Part shown: positions 1 to 10,801 of the stretch, in pieces | Layout: every line of letters starts with the position of its first letter | Numbering within the stretch: the stretch's first letter is position 1 | Assembly: GCA_037113605.1 (NCBI GenBank) | Contig: CM073735.1 | Coordinates: 18,522,001 to 18,586,000 of the forward strand | DNA: 64,000 bases | Direction: 5' to 3' | Origin: Calophaca sinica | Taxonomy: Eukaryota; Streptophyta; Magnoliopsida; Fabales; Fabaceae | The notes under the pieces: generated by a model | Database searches by the model: none | Told to the model about the DNA's origin: nothing | Seen by the model: only the letters and a program-made list of their open reading frames with translations | Program-made: the position numbers and the translations under genes

Positions 1-470
1 GCACTCTACATTGTTTTGATCTATGACACACATCACAACAATGTACTTTATTTAAATCAAAACTGCAATTTAAAAACTGAGAAAGACGTTGTAAAACTTG
101 GCCTGAGGGATGTCCCATGCGCGCATGCCAGAGAGCAGTGTTATATTGATCTTTCATTGTAAGAGCTGACCCTTGCATTGAGTATTGCCTCAGCATATAA
201 ACACCATCATCTAAGTCACCAATTCCAATCTTCCTCTTCATAGCTAGGTCCTGTATCACACATTTATCATAAAAATATGCCACAACACATTTCAAATCAA
301 GTGTCAATTTATGAATTGATATAAAGTGGCAACTAAATTTTGGCACAAATAAAACATTATGCAAAGTAATGTTGCTGTTAATTTTAATAGATCCCTTTTT
401 CTCCTCCAACACACTATCCCCTGTGGGAACTGTGATATAGAATGGTTTTCCAAGGCTTTTAACTCAAGAG
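1..470 (-). pseudogene. copia GAG-pre-integrase segment
   Basis: Minus-strand conceptual translation gives the pattern NVLFVPKF, then further down LWHARMGHPS, which is the conserved histidine-containing GAG-pre-integrase region that follows the protease in plant copia polyproteins. It is read in a different frame from the upstream gag/protease segment: a stop follows the HHMTPLLSLLS stretch near 459-470 and the alternative frame resumes immediately. That shift is an inactivating indel. The segment continues beyond base 1. Confidence 0.75.
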
Positions 471-1200
471 AGACAAGAGAGGGGTCATGTGGTGCGAGGC
501 ACCACTATCCAAGACCCACTTCTGACCTTCTGACAGAATGCTATTACCAGCCATGTTTTCATGAGGAATTCCTGAATTTGGTTTGCTACGGGCTCCATGT
601 AAGGCTCGACCTTGTGTTGCCTTTTGTTCAACCACTTCTTTCTGATCTTCATCTCCAAGTGCATGGTGTGCCCGAGACTGCCCTGCATAGGGAGATTTTG
701 TTCTTCTTGTCTCCCAATTTTCCGGGTACCCAACTATCTCAAAGCATTTTGCTTTGATGTGGCCAATTTTGCCACAATGGTCGCACTTCAGCCTGGGTCC
801 CTCCCGCTTCTTTTGTTTATTCCCGTTGTTGGTGTAGAATGCAGCACCCGATTCTATTTTGATTATGCCAACTCTTTCCTTTTCAGCTGCAAAACGAGCC
901 TCCACCCTTAAAATGTGGTTGAAGACACGTCTCAGCGAAGGTAGCGGTTCTGTGTTGAGAACTGTGGCATTAACATGTTCATATTTCTCATTATTAAGGC
1001 TACCAATGAACAGGTGGACTTGTTGATCCTCTTCCCTCTGCTTCAGCTCCTTAGAGGCTCCACATGTGCACTCAGGAAGTGGCTGTAATTCACTTAGTTC
1101 GTCAAGAAGGCTTTTGAACTTAGTGAAATAATCTGTCATGGTTGTCCCTGATTCTTGCTCTATTAAACATAATGTCCTCCATAACTGATGTATCCGTGGT

Positions 1201-1594
1201 GCATTTGTTTGAGCAAACCGCTCTTCCAGATCTACCCAAGTCTCTCTTGCAGTGGATGCATGTGAAATGCTTCCGTGCAAAGTAGGATCGACCGAGTTTA
1301 TGATCTATTCCATGACCATCGAATCTACTTTCTCCCAGTACGGAAAATCTGGATGATTCGTTGATGGCTTCTTGATGCTTCCATTAATGAAGCCCAAGCA
1401 TTTGTTTGAGCAAACCGCTCTTCCAGATCTACCCAAGTCTCTCTTGCAGTGGATGCGTGTGAAATGCTTCCGTGCAAAGTAGGATCGACCGAGTTTATGA
1501 TCCATTCCATGACCATCGAATCTGCTTTCTCCCAGTACGGAAAATCTGGATGATTCATTGATGGCTTCTTGATGCTTCCATTAATGAAGCCCAA
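1201..1594. repeat. 197-bp tandem duplication inside copia gag
   Basis: Bases 1201-1397 and 1398-1594 are direct tandem copies that differ at only about four or five positions by eye. Both begin gcatttgtttgagcaaaccg and end agcccaa. The event duplicated a gag segment and shifted the frame by 2 nt. Confidence 0.95.
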
Positions 1595-1815
1595 CTTGAT
1601 CTTTGCATGAAACGTCGTTCTCATAGAACGAGCCCAATTGCGGTAATTGTTGCCTTTGAGTGGCGCTGCCACAAGGGGTGTCCCCGGATTGTCCGAGGAA
1701 CTGAGATAATACGGTGATGTAGGTGTGATAGCAGAGGAGGAGGTTCCATCAGAGGAGGTAACTTTCTTCTTCTCCGTCTTGTTTTCCTTCTCCCTTTCTG
1801 AATCGGATCCGTCCC

Positions 1816-1827
1816 GCTCTGATGCCA
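1816..1827 (-). other. Primer-binding site, initiator-tRNA-Met type
   Basis: The minus strand reads TGGCATCAGAGC, one mismatch from the canonical plant copia primer-binding site TGGTATCAGAGC, which pairs with the 3' end of initiator methionine tRNA. It lies directly next to the LTR-like segment. The gag ATG (1828-1826) overlaps its first two bases. Confidence 0.65.
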
Positions 1828-1829
1828 TA

Positions 1830-2027
1830 ATAGAAGAATGTGTTTCTGTATTGATTGAATAAATCAGGTTACAATGACCTCTATTTATATACAAAGATAT
1901 GAGAATTGAATTCAAACTATTTTGAATAACAAGTAAGCTGCTAATAAACTAGCTAAGATAACTATCAGCTAACAAACTATACAAATCTGATCTTATCTCA
2001 ATTTTAAATGTAATTGAATACATAACA
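1830..2027 (-). repeat. 5' LTR of the copia element
   Basis: On the minus strand the segment starts TGTTATGTATTC at 2027 and ends beside the primer-binding site. It contains a TATA box (TATATAAATAGAGG, about 1878-1891) about 55 bp upstream of gag, consistent with an LTR promoter. The 3' edge lacks a clean terminal CA, so that border is approximate. The partner LTR is outside the window. Confidence 0.6.
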
Positions 2028-2560
2028 ACTTCTAGATGCTTTATCTTATTACAGTCATTAGCATCCTTGTTGGACGTGGTATCCATCAACAATAACGCTC
2101 AAAATTCAGGAAAATCTAGAAATTTAGAAGAAACCCATTTGATCCGTTTGCCACAAAATCATAACCTAATTCTTGAATTCCACCAAAAATCTAAACTTTA
2201 GAGGAACCAGAAAAATAGGGGAAACAGAACGAAAATGAAATGAAAAGTTGCTTTAATCCAATCCAACCCAGAGGGTGGAAGAGAAGCGAGAGAATCTGAG
2301 TGTCAAGAAAAAGAAGGAAATGAGGGAAATTTGTGGGTTCCAAAGTGAAAGCAATTCACAATCAGAATCTGAATTGATGCACGTACAATATCACACGGTT
2401 TGGAACACAGGTTCCTGCAGTTTAACTCCTAACTAGAAACCCTAAACATCAATTCGGAGAAGACGACCCATTTGTCAATTTCGTCTTTTATCTTATTTTT
2501 TGGGGGCTCGCCAAAAAACCTTTCTGTGGATTTGAGCAATCAATCATCAATCTATCAATT

Positions 2561-2595
<35 letters not shown>

Positions 2596-2787
2596 TATAA
2601 TAATAAAACTATGTTTTTTAGGACATGTGTCACTCTCTCATAAACTCAAATATTTTAATTTTTATTATATTTTAGTAATTTTAATTTTCAAGTTTTAAAT
2701 TTTAAACCTTTTTATTTTATTTTATTTATTTTCATTTTTCCCTTTTTTATTTTTCTATTATTTTCTTTTTTTCCTTGTTTTAGTTTT

Positions 2788-2832
<45 letters not shown>

Positions 2833-3154
2833 TCTATTATCAATTAATAAAATAAGGTTTTCTAGGACACATGTCACTCTCTCATAAACTCAAATATTTT
2901 ATTATTTTTTTATATTTATTTTTTATTAATTTTTAGTTTTTTAGTTCTTAATTTTTTTATTATTTTATTTATTTTCATTTTTCCTTTTTTTAATTTCTAT
3001 TTTTTTCTTTTTTAGTTTTTCTATCTATTATTATCAATTAATAAAATAAGGTTTTTCTATCTATTTGGAGGTAAGGGTGGTTTGGTCTTTTAACAATTAA
3101 AAAAAGCTGATATGGGGTGAAAGTAGTCCAATAGGGGGTGTTAATAGAATTTCC
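2028..3154. repeat. Microsatellites and two to three Helitron-like 5' ends
   Basis: No gene is visible. There is an ATCA-type tract at about 2555-2593 and a (TCTA)n tract at about 2784-2833. Directly after each comes a similar block: TCTATAATAATAAAA at 2594 and TCTATTATCAATTAATAAAA at 2833. Both run into an aggacatgtgtcactctctc-like sequence. A third, shorter copy starts near 3022. A preceding A and a TC start followed by an AT-rich TATTATAAAA stretch resemble plant Helitron 5' termini. No matching 3' hairpin was found nearby, so these look like 5' fragments. Confidence 0.4.
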
Positions 3155-3401
3155 CAAAGAGGAAATGCGATTATTATACCCCTGATTCGGATTTTCTTTC
3201 AATTTAGACGATTGATAAATAAAAAATTAAAAAATCTCAAATCCAGTATAACTTGGTTGTGAACTGGTGGACCATATTTTCAGTGGTCCATGTTATATGT
3301 TGCCATGCAAAAATTATTAAACATTGATCCAAGTATACAACCGTGTTTTGTCAAAAAAAAAAGAAAGTATATAACCGTGTACAACCTGGCAAGTCTATCT
3401 A

Positions 3402-3687
3402 CTCCCTCTGTTCCATAACTTTGGTAGTTTTAACAAAAAAAAATTGTTTCAAAACAATGGGTGTTTTATAAACCCAAGATGTAATTTACATTTTTTTTCT
3501 AAGTATACCCTTCATATATTTATTGTGTTTACATTGAAAATTGACACAATCCCACAAATATTTAGTTGATTATTTTGAAACCTGCAGCAATTAATAAGGC
3601 TATTTTGGTAAAAATATACTTCAATTAAATGATTCCTTGGTCTGTGTGTGAAAACCTTAAACCACTAAAGTTATGGATCGGAGGGAG
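3402..3687. mobile_element. Stowaway-type MITE
   Basis: The termini CTCCCTCTGTTCCATAACTT and (reverse complement) CTCCCTCCGATCCATAACTT form terminal inverted repeats of the plant Stowaway/mariner type. They are flanked by the dinucleotide TA on both sides (3400-3401, 3688-3689). The paralogous copy B reads straight through this point (near 43553), giving an empty site. Confidence 0.8.
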
Positions 3688-4068
3688 TATATTATACTGG
3701 TATTTGTGCCGTCACGTACATCGGTACAGGATATTATTGAGTATATGACTTCTTCTGTTCTCTTGAAACTTGTCAAAAGCAAGGGAATGGATTCCCTCAT
3801 GTGACACGAGAGAGCAGTAAAATCTGGACCCTTAAATGAAAAAGGGCGTGGGATGGGTTTTATATGTGAAAAATGAGAGAGAGAAGATGATTGATGGTGG
3901 AGATTGCTCCACTGCATAAAAATAGAGAAAAACCCATGAGAGAGGATCTGTTCCCAAAAGCAACAATGAAATTGGATGATGGCTCCAAAATTTTGTGACG
4001 TAGTACAGTTTACCATTGTTTATGTTTATGGAGGAATGATTTGCTTAATTACAAGCTAGCTAGTTTAC

Positions 4069-4101
<33 letters not shown>

Positions 4102-4144
4102 GTAAACTTCAAAAAAAGAATAATATAATATAATAGTAATAATA

Positions 4145-4282
4145 CTACCCCCGGTCTTATTTATAAGAGATAAAGCTAACATTTGGTTCATTGAATAACT
4201 CAAGTATTGGTTCATTGAATAACTCATGTACATGAGTTATTCAATGAACCAAATTTTAGCTTTGTCTCTTATAAACAAGGTA
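4145..4282. mobile_element. Palindromic MITE-like hairpin
   Basis: The arm ttataagagataaagctaac with ggttcattgaataactca is matched by its near-perfect reverse complement at about 4229-4275, with little loop. A 24-bp piece of the left arm (attggttcattgaataactc) is duplicated. The left end CTACCCCCGGTC resembles Stowaway termini; the right end is degraded. Nothing equivalent is seen at the matching point in copy B. Confidence 0.55.
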
Positions 4283-5270
4283 ATTAAAACCGGACTGGAC
4301 ATTGAACCGGAGAGGGCAGGGGTTCAGGGTTTTTGGGTCGGACCGGGGTCGAATAAAATATTAATTTTTTATACTGAATATATAATATACATACATAAGT
4401 AACATAACATTTCAATTTATATACAAAATAACATACAACCTAGTGGTAAAGTGACTTGTTGTGGCCTTGGGGATAGAGGTTCAAGTCATTTTGAGACCAA
4501 AATTGATTTATTTTAATAAAAGAAAATTGAAAAAATTGATTTTTTTATTCAGATGCGCGCACCCCCTTCTTTTTTTTTTCCAGACGCACCTTTTTCCTTG
4601 GCCCTTGACTCACGCGGCCCATCCATTTAAGCCCAATCATTCAAACCCTAAAAAACATGAAGACCTAATCTTCCCTCACTTCATCTCACAGGTGTCGTTC
4701 CACTCCCTATTTCCACTCCTCTCTCTCTTTTCGGCGCCGTTGTCATCGGACTGACGAACGGAGGATAGATTCAAGATCCCTTCACTGAGATCTTCCTCTT
4801 CCACCGATTGTTTTTCTGTTCCATCAACTTTCCAGTCGGACCGCCACTATCTCTGTCGATCTTCCACCGATCTTTAACTGACACACAACTTCTTCTTCTT
4901 CTCTCTTTCAAGACTAGCAAATGAAGCGAAATGAGCGCTTCTTTTTCTTCTTCTTCTTTGGTTCTCTGTTGCTCTGCCTAGTGTTTAAGAGAAGGAAATG
5001 AGAAAGAAAAAAAAAGATGTCGTTTTGCCCCTTTTTTAAAAAAATAAAATAAAATTGGCCCTTGGTTTTTCGAACCGCCTCAAACCTGGTTTTCACCCGT
5101 TTTCCCGATTTTTTACCCGATTCTCGATCCTTTAGCCTGGTTCGATGCCAAACAGTTTTTAGGGGTGTACCGACAGGACATTGGCCAGATTCCCGATCCG
5201 GTCCAATTTTTGTTACCATGTTTATAAATAGGACCAGAAGTAGTATCTAACAAAATAATACGACAAGTCT
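4283..5270. other. Copy-A-specific insert, possible SINE head, no gene
   Basis: This ~1-kb stretch is absent from copy B. Its edges, aaaaccggactgg and the reverse complement of ccggtccaatttt near 5195-5217, are loosely inverted, which would suit a degraded TIR element. Within it, 4441-4489 has a tRNA-like A-box-like string (tagtggtaaagtg) and a B-box-like string (ggttcaagtc) about 38 nt apart, which would fit a tRNA-derived SINE. I saw no flanking TSD, so both readings are tentative. No convincing coding sequence is present. Confidence 0.3.
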
Positions 5271-5798
5271 ATGCTAATATTTTTGTGCTTTGATATTATT
5301 TATATTCGATACACTTGCCACAACCCACATTGAATACAGTGAAGTATATATACTATGATACTATGATTTGACCGGTAGAATATGTTGTCGCGTGTGGATA
5401 TATTATAAGGCTGAATACCCATATTGATTGGGGGAAATGACCGACTGTTAGGTAGTCGTTTGTGTGAACCTGAGAAAAAAGCTGAGCCGCCGATTGCCAT
5501 TTGGCTTTTTCTAAGCTTTAAAAGATTACGAAGCATTATTCCAAAAAAAAAAAGCAACTGCATTATTTTTTAAATCAATTAATTCGGACTTTAGGAATTT
5601 CCAGATTTTTATTCTCTTAATAATTTACATTTTTTTTGGCCGACTAATAATTTACCTTTATAATTCTTTTTTTGACGGGAACAGGACACATTTATAATTC
5701 TTTAAACATACATATTAATTAAAAAACACTTTTTCTTTAAAAAAAAAACACACAATCTGGCTAGAAATTCAAACACAGGCGCAAAACATACATTACAA
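5271..5798. other. Downstream flank of PUP gene 1
   Basis: Bases 5275-5515 align with 45780-46018 of copy B; the rest is AT-rich with no gene. Copy B holds a Helitron insertion at the equivalent of about 5550. The last ~60 bases before the PUP stop (cacacaatctggctagaaat and onwards) are again shared with copy B. Confidence 0.6.
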
Positions 5799-7012
5799 TC
5801 ACAGATCAGGTATACTATTACCAAGAGTTTGAGGCAGCTCTGATTCAGTGCTTTGGTTTTTCTTCATTTCCTTGGCATGTTTAATCTCACCATAGAAGTA
5901 CGACACAAAGCCCCAAAGAGAGAGCACCAGAGAAACCCCTTTCTCCGCTTGAAAATTCTCTTTGTAGAAAATAACCGCCAACACTTCAGTTACAGGTAAC
6001 AACACAGCAATCAAAATACCCGATAACAAGGACGATGCACAAAAAATAACCCCAATCGCTCCCAAGAAAAATGATTGCCACATTATCGCACTCGCCACCA
6101 GCACAACATAGTAGTTCCCTTCTCCAAGCCCAAATTTTCTCGCCTCCCTCGGAATCACCTAAAAAAAAAAACCCAAAATCACAATAATTAAAATAAATCC
6201 GAACAAATATTTTTTAAATATAAAAAAATTTTAACAAGATAGAAATTAAAATAATATGTGACCTTAAAGTCATTGTCTATAATCATTCCAATAGCGCAGA
6301 AGAGAGTGGCGAAGAAGCAGATGATGAACTGAATTTCCATTACAAGAGAGTAAGTGAGAGGTTGTTTGATTTTTTTGTAGACCAATTCAACTAAGGGCAA
6401 GACAAACCCATATAATGCGGCAGCGAGTACCGTAGTAATAAAACCTATGGCGTATTGCTTAGTGGACTCACCAGCAGGGCGATCCCCACTGGTGTGTAAA
6501 GCCAAAATGCCAGCTCCAACTGTGAGCAAAGCGACGGCGTTTACTGAGTAAGCGGTGAAGTTCTGCCTCACGAGGAGAAAGGCGAACACGGCGGTGAATG
6601 CTAGTTGCGAGGCGATGATTAACGCAGAAGTGGACACCGGAAGCCGAGCCACGCCGTAGGCATAGAGATAATCGTCGAGGCCGGTGAGGATTCCGATGAA
6701 GGCTGATGCGAAAAATAAAGGCGGTTTCATGAAGACGATTTTTAATTTCGTTCTTTCGGAGTCGCCTTCGGCGGGGAGACGGTGGAGGCTGCGGCGGCGA
6801 TTGATGTATGAGACGGCGAGGGGGATTAGCATGAAGGGGAAACCGGCGGTTTCGAGAAAACTGGAGAGCCAAACCCGTTTGCCGCCGTGGATGAAGTAGA
6901 GACGCATTACAAGGGGACCACCAGAAGTGCCTATCGCTAACATGATGCAGTTTATTATGAGAAGGATTTTCTTTATCTTTCTCTCCTTTTCTCCTTCCTT
7001 TTCATCTGCCAT
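5799..7012 (-). CDS. Purine permease-like transporter, gene 1 (two exons)
   Basis: Exon 1 is 7012-6263 and exon 2 is 6158-5799; the 104-bp intron has GT (6262-6261) and AG (6160-6159) borders in phase 0, giving 369 residues. The protein closely follows Arabidopsis PUP1-type purine permeases as I know them: GGPLVMRLYFIHGGKR near residue 31, LTGLDDYLYAYG near 110, LPVSTSALI near 123, FCASSLLSG and LLPVTEVLAVIF in exon 2, and VSLVLSLWGFVSYFYGE near the C terminus. The family belongs to the drug/metabolite transporter superfamily: about ten membrane helices, proton-coupled uptake of adenine, cytokinins and related bases at the plasma membrane. Length is normal for the family. Both splice sites are intact and no stop interrupts it. 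The substrate cannot be assigned from sequence. The paralogue at 48190-49436 differs at about 30 residues by my count. Confidence 0.9.
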
Positions 7013-7140
7013 GCCTTTCTTTCTAGTTTCTACTGGATGAGTTAGCTACTAAACCTGTTCCTTTGTTTTTGTGTGTGTGGGTGCCTAATGTAATGCCTAT
7101 AAATGGTTAAAATAGTCTTGGAGTCTATATATATACTATC
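7013..7140 (-). promoter_or_regulatory. Putative promoter and 5' UTR of PUP gene 1
   Basis: The minus strand has a TATATATATAG string at about 7124-7135, some 110 bp upstream of the ATG, a plausible TATA box. The same arrangement is kept upstream of PUP gene 2 (around 49540), supporting a real promoter. No specific regulatory motif is recognised. Confidence 0.45.
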
Positions 7141-7276
7141 GCCATGCCAGGTAGGGCAACCAATTTTTTTTTTGGACAAAGAATCTACTTTTTTTTTATT
7201 CATTCATACCAATCATAAAGCTACGAAGGGTTTGATGCGGCACAAAGCAACAGAAGACACTACCCCATACATCGTG

Positions 7277-9434
7277 GATATGCAATCTATATTTCTATAT
7301 TCTATTCTATGTAATACTACTACAAACTCCTAGAAATTTTAGATATTTTATAATAATGACACATGTACTTCTCAGGGGTAAATATGTCAATCTAAATAAA
7401 AATAAATCAAAATAAAAATCAAATTTACACAAAAAAATATTTTTCCTTGTTTTTAACTTTTTTCCTCTCATCTTTTGCTTTTTCTCTTTTCTCTTTCTTC
7501 TCTCTCTTGCTCTCTTTCTTCTCTCTCTCTCACGCCTCTTTCTTCTCTCTCTTTCTCTTCTTTTTTCTCTCTTTCTTTTTGTTTTTGATTGAATCTCTTT
7601 CTTTTTTTGATTGCATATAATTTTACTTTTAATTCTTAACAGAGTAAAATATTACATACTATCGGTATAAATATTTTTTTTTGTCCAGACAGAGAAACAT
7701 AAAATGTTATCGATAAAATTTCATCATCTTGCAGAATATCAAATTTTATAAATATTTTACTATTTATAAATAATTATTTTACTTTTGAGTCCCAACAGAG
7801 TTTTATTATATATTTTACTATTTATATATTTGATTATAAATATCTTTATTATATATTATTTATAGATGATTATTTTACTTTTGAGCATTAACAGAAGGAA
7901 ACATTACATACTATCATCTATTATTTTGCTTTTGATTCTAGACGGAAAAACATTGTATGTTATCAGTATAATTACTTTTTATATTATGTTTTTATGAATG
8001 CTAATATTTTTTATAAATGATTATTTTACTTTTGAGTCCCGACGGGAGAAAATAACATGTTGTCGCTATAATTTCGATATCTTTGAGCACATATCAATTT
8101 TTATAAATATTTTTATTATTTTTAAATGATTATTTTACTTTTAACTCTCGACGGGGAAATATTACATGTTATCGGTATAATTTTATCGTGTTTGACACAA
8201 ATTTGACAAAAAAAAAATAGAAAGAAGAAAGAGAAGACAGAGGGTGTGAGAGAAGAAAACATTACATATTGTCAATATAATTTTATCGTCTTTGACCACG
8301 TATCAAAATTTATAAATATCTTTATTATATATTTTTTATATATGATTATTTTGCTTTTGATTCTTAACGGGGAGAAACATTACATACTATCGATATAAAT
8401 GATTAATTTTTTGGGTCTAGACAGAGAAATATAAAATGTTATCGGTATAATTTCATCGTCATTTAGAATATATCATTTTTATAATATTTTACTATTTATA
8501 AATGATTATTTTACTTTTGAGTCCCAACAGAGTTTTTTTTTTACATTTAAATTTTTCTATTTTATTTATATTTATATTTTTTATTAACATTATTTAATTT
8601 CCATTTTTTATATTTTTATATTTTATCACTATAATTTTTTTATTATTTATAAATAATTATTTTTGTTTAAAGTCTCAATAAGAAAACATTACAAATTATC
8701 AATATAATTTTATCGTATTTGATCACGTATAAAAATTTATAAAATTTTTTATTATATATTATTTATATGTGATTATTTTACTTTTGATTCTTAAAGGGGA
8801 AAATATTACATACTATCGATATAAATGATTTTTTTTTTGGTCCAGACTAATAAACATAAAATATTGTGGTATGACATCAAAATAATAAATATATTTATTA
8901 TATATTATTTATAAATTATTATTTTACTTTTGATTATTAACAGGAGGAAACATTACATACTATCAGTATAAGTAATTATTTTTCTTTTGAGTCCAGACGG
9001 AGAAACATAAAATGTTGCCGGCATGACATCAAAATTTATAAATATCTTTATTATATATTATTTATAGATGATTATTTTACTTTTAACTCTTAACAAAAAA
9101 AATATTACTTATTAATTTTTTACCTCTTATTCTAATGACACATGTACTTTTAAGGGACAAATATGTCAATTTAAATAAAAATAAATAAAAATAAAAATTA
9201 AATTCAAATAAAAACTTTTTTTTTTCTTCCTACTTTTGACTTTCTCTCTCTCACCTTTCACTTTTTTCCTCCCTCTCTTCTCTTTTTTCTCTCTCTATGT
9301 GACGTCACTTTATTCTCTCACTTCTCTTTCTTCTGTTTCATAAATTGTGATATATAATAACCGTTTAATATTATCTTCAAATATTTTCTACAACGGCACG
9401 CCCCAGTGCGTATGCACGTGTATTGTGATGGCTA
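7277..9434 (+). mobile_element. Helitron-like element, candidate
   Basis: The block aatgacacatgtacttctca, followed by a GGGG(T/A)AAATATGTCAAT string, occurs at 7355 and again at 9135, each followed by a pyrimidine-rich tract. It resembles the subterminal part of Helitron 5' ends seen elsewhere here. Near 9390-9434 there is a short hairpin (gtgc-gtat-gcac) about 15-20 nt before a CTAT, reminiscent of a Helitron 3' end (hairpin then CTRR). No Rep/helicase coding sequence is visible. Exact ends are uncertain. Confidence 0.3.
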
Positions 9435-10130
9435 TCAAAATTACCAAATTAGACATCATAAAATATTGACACATCATTGCTTTTGAGGCTAAAAATAACA
9501 ATTCATATCCTAATATGTTTCTATATTATTCTTTATTTTTTTATTTATAAATAATTATTTTGCATTAAAGTCTCGATGATGAAACATTACAGGTTTTCAG
9601 TTTAACATCACTTTGTATAACATATCAATTTCAGAAATGTCTTAATTATTTATAAATGATTATTTTGCTTTTGATTTTAGACGAAAAAACATTGTATGTT
9701 GTCAGTATAATTACTTTTTATATTCTGTTTTTATAAATGCTATTATTTTTTATAAATGATTATTTTACTTTTGAGTCCCTACGGGAGAAAATAACATGTT
9801 GTCGCTATAATTTCGTTATCTTTGAGCACATATCAATTTCTATAAATGTTTTTATTATTTTTAAATGATTATTTTACCTTTAAGTCTCGACGAGAGAAAT
9901 ATTACATATTGTCGGTATAATTTTATCGTCTTTGGCACAGATCAATTTTTTAAATGTTTAAGTTATTTATAAATGATTATCTAACTTTTCAGTCCCAACA
10001 GAGTTTTGTTATATATTTTACTATTTATATATTTGATTATAAATATCTTTATTATATATTATTTATAGATGATTATTTTATTTTTTATTCTTAGCGGGAG
10101 GAAACATTACATACAATCATCTAAGCTTTC
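7600..10130 (+). repeat. Degenerate AT-rich tandem repeat array
   Basis: A motif of the form GATTATTTTACTTTTGAGTC followed by (C/T)CGACGG(G)AGAAA, then ACATTACATGTTATCGGTAT, recurs more than a dozen times with spacing of about 100 to 170 bp. On top of this, 7940-8160 and 9680-9900 are close copies of each other, so there is a higher-order duplication. No coding sequence is present. Copies of the cgacgg box are internally near-palindromic (tcccgacggga). Confidence 0.7.
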
Positions 10131-10364
10131 GGCCGAACTCTAGATTAATCAGGTCCCTTTTTCCTAAACACCGAAGCGGGGTCGAAAACCTCTAGAAAAA
10201 AAAAACATATTGGCTTGTTGTGTTAAACATAATAATAAGAAAAATAAGTCACAAAAAATAAGTTTTATCCCTTGAACGAGTCCAGTCTATTTAAATCGGA
10301 TTAATCGGAATGCAGCACGATCCTCCAAGTATCGAGGGTTTCGGACAAAAAAATTGGTGTATTA

Positions 10365-10617
10365 CTTCTCCATCCATCCCTAAATATAAATCCCCATTGA
10401 CTAAACACACAAATTAAAAAAATTATTTAACTCATCTAATTTGTCTACAACGTATACTATTTTTTTCAAAACTACTATACAAAAAACAATGTAAATTAGT
10501 TAATGGTATTCTTGTAAAAAATAACAATTAATGCATCTAGTAATTTGAAAATTGACTTATAAAAAGAGATAATTTTTTTTTGAAAAGCGGCTTATATATA
10601 TTTAGGGACGGAGGGAG
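10365..10617. mobile_element. Stowaway-type MITE
   Basis: The left end CTTCTCCATCCATCCCTAAA and the reverse complement of the right end, CTCCCTCCGTCCCTAAATAT, are imperfect inverted repeats of Stowaway type. The dinucleotide TA flanks both ends (10363-10364 and 10618-10619). The 253-bp interior is AT-rich and non-coding. Confidence 0.8.
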
Positions 10618-10660
10618 TATTTTATTAAGAGTGCTAACCATGGTTGTCAAATACTAAAGT

Positions 10661-10801
10661 CTAGACAGACTCGTGGAGCATAGGTAGACTCGACTCGTAA
10701 GCTCGTACGAGTTTACCTAATATTTGAGATAATATTAATGAGAGAGTCTAGGCAAACTCGTGGATAATAGGTAGACTCGACTCGTAGACTTGACTCGTAA
10801 A
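10661..10801. repeat. Short tandem repeat of 87-bp period
   Basis: Two units share ctaga/ggca(g)actcgtgga and ggtagactcgactcgta, offset by about 87 bp (10661 and 10748). No gene is seen. The array abuts the truncated Tat-element sequence at 10802. Confidence 0.6.

Larger units (their letters stand above)
459..1828 (-). pseudogene. copia gag with zinc knuckle and protease start, frame broken by duplication
   Basis: The chosen start is the ATG at 1828-1826, giving MASERDGSDSE. The protein then shows the copia gag core (NYRNWARSM, followed by WVDLEERFAQTN), a CX2CX4HX4C knuckle (CDHCGKIGHIKAKC) and the aspartic protease motif WVLDSGASHHMT. The reading frame from 1828 is interrupted after about position 1398 by a tandem copy of 1201-1397. 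The unit is 197 bp, not a multiple of three, so the frame is lost and is resumed in another frame over 459-1280. The capsid part would coat the element's RNA and the protease would cleave the polyprotein. An in-frame start at 1915 lies inside the LTR and is less likely. Confidence 0.8.
1..2027 (-). mobile_element. Ty1/copia LTR retrotransposon, 5' part, truncated by the window edge
   Basis: Reading the minus strand from 2027 downwards gives an LTR-like segment, a primer-binding site, gag with a zinc knuckle, the protease active-site region and a GAG-pre-integrase segment that runs off the left edge at base 1. This is the gene order of plant copia elements. The coding region is broken by a 197-bp tandem duplication and by a frameshift just after the protease motif, so this copy cannot make a polyprotein. 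The remaining integrase, RT and RNase H should lie to the left of the window if the element is otherwise complete. Confidence 0.85.
3155..7258. repeat. Segmental duplication, copy A (contains PUP gene 1)
   Basis: Collinear blocks of this interval recur at 42170-49672: 3170-3345 with 42180-42345, 3690-3780 with 43545-43640, 3960-4140 with 43650-43740 and 45494-45570, 5270-5515 with 45775-46018, and the whole PUP gene with its promoter. The gaps between blocks are explained by transposon insertions in one copy or the other. Outer limits are set by where similarity fades to the eye. Confidence 0.85.

Noticed and set aside
4441..4489. tRNA gene suggested by A- and B-box-like strings
   Set aside because: No cloverleaf can be folded by eye; at most a SINE head.
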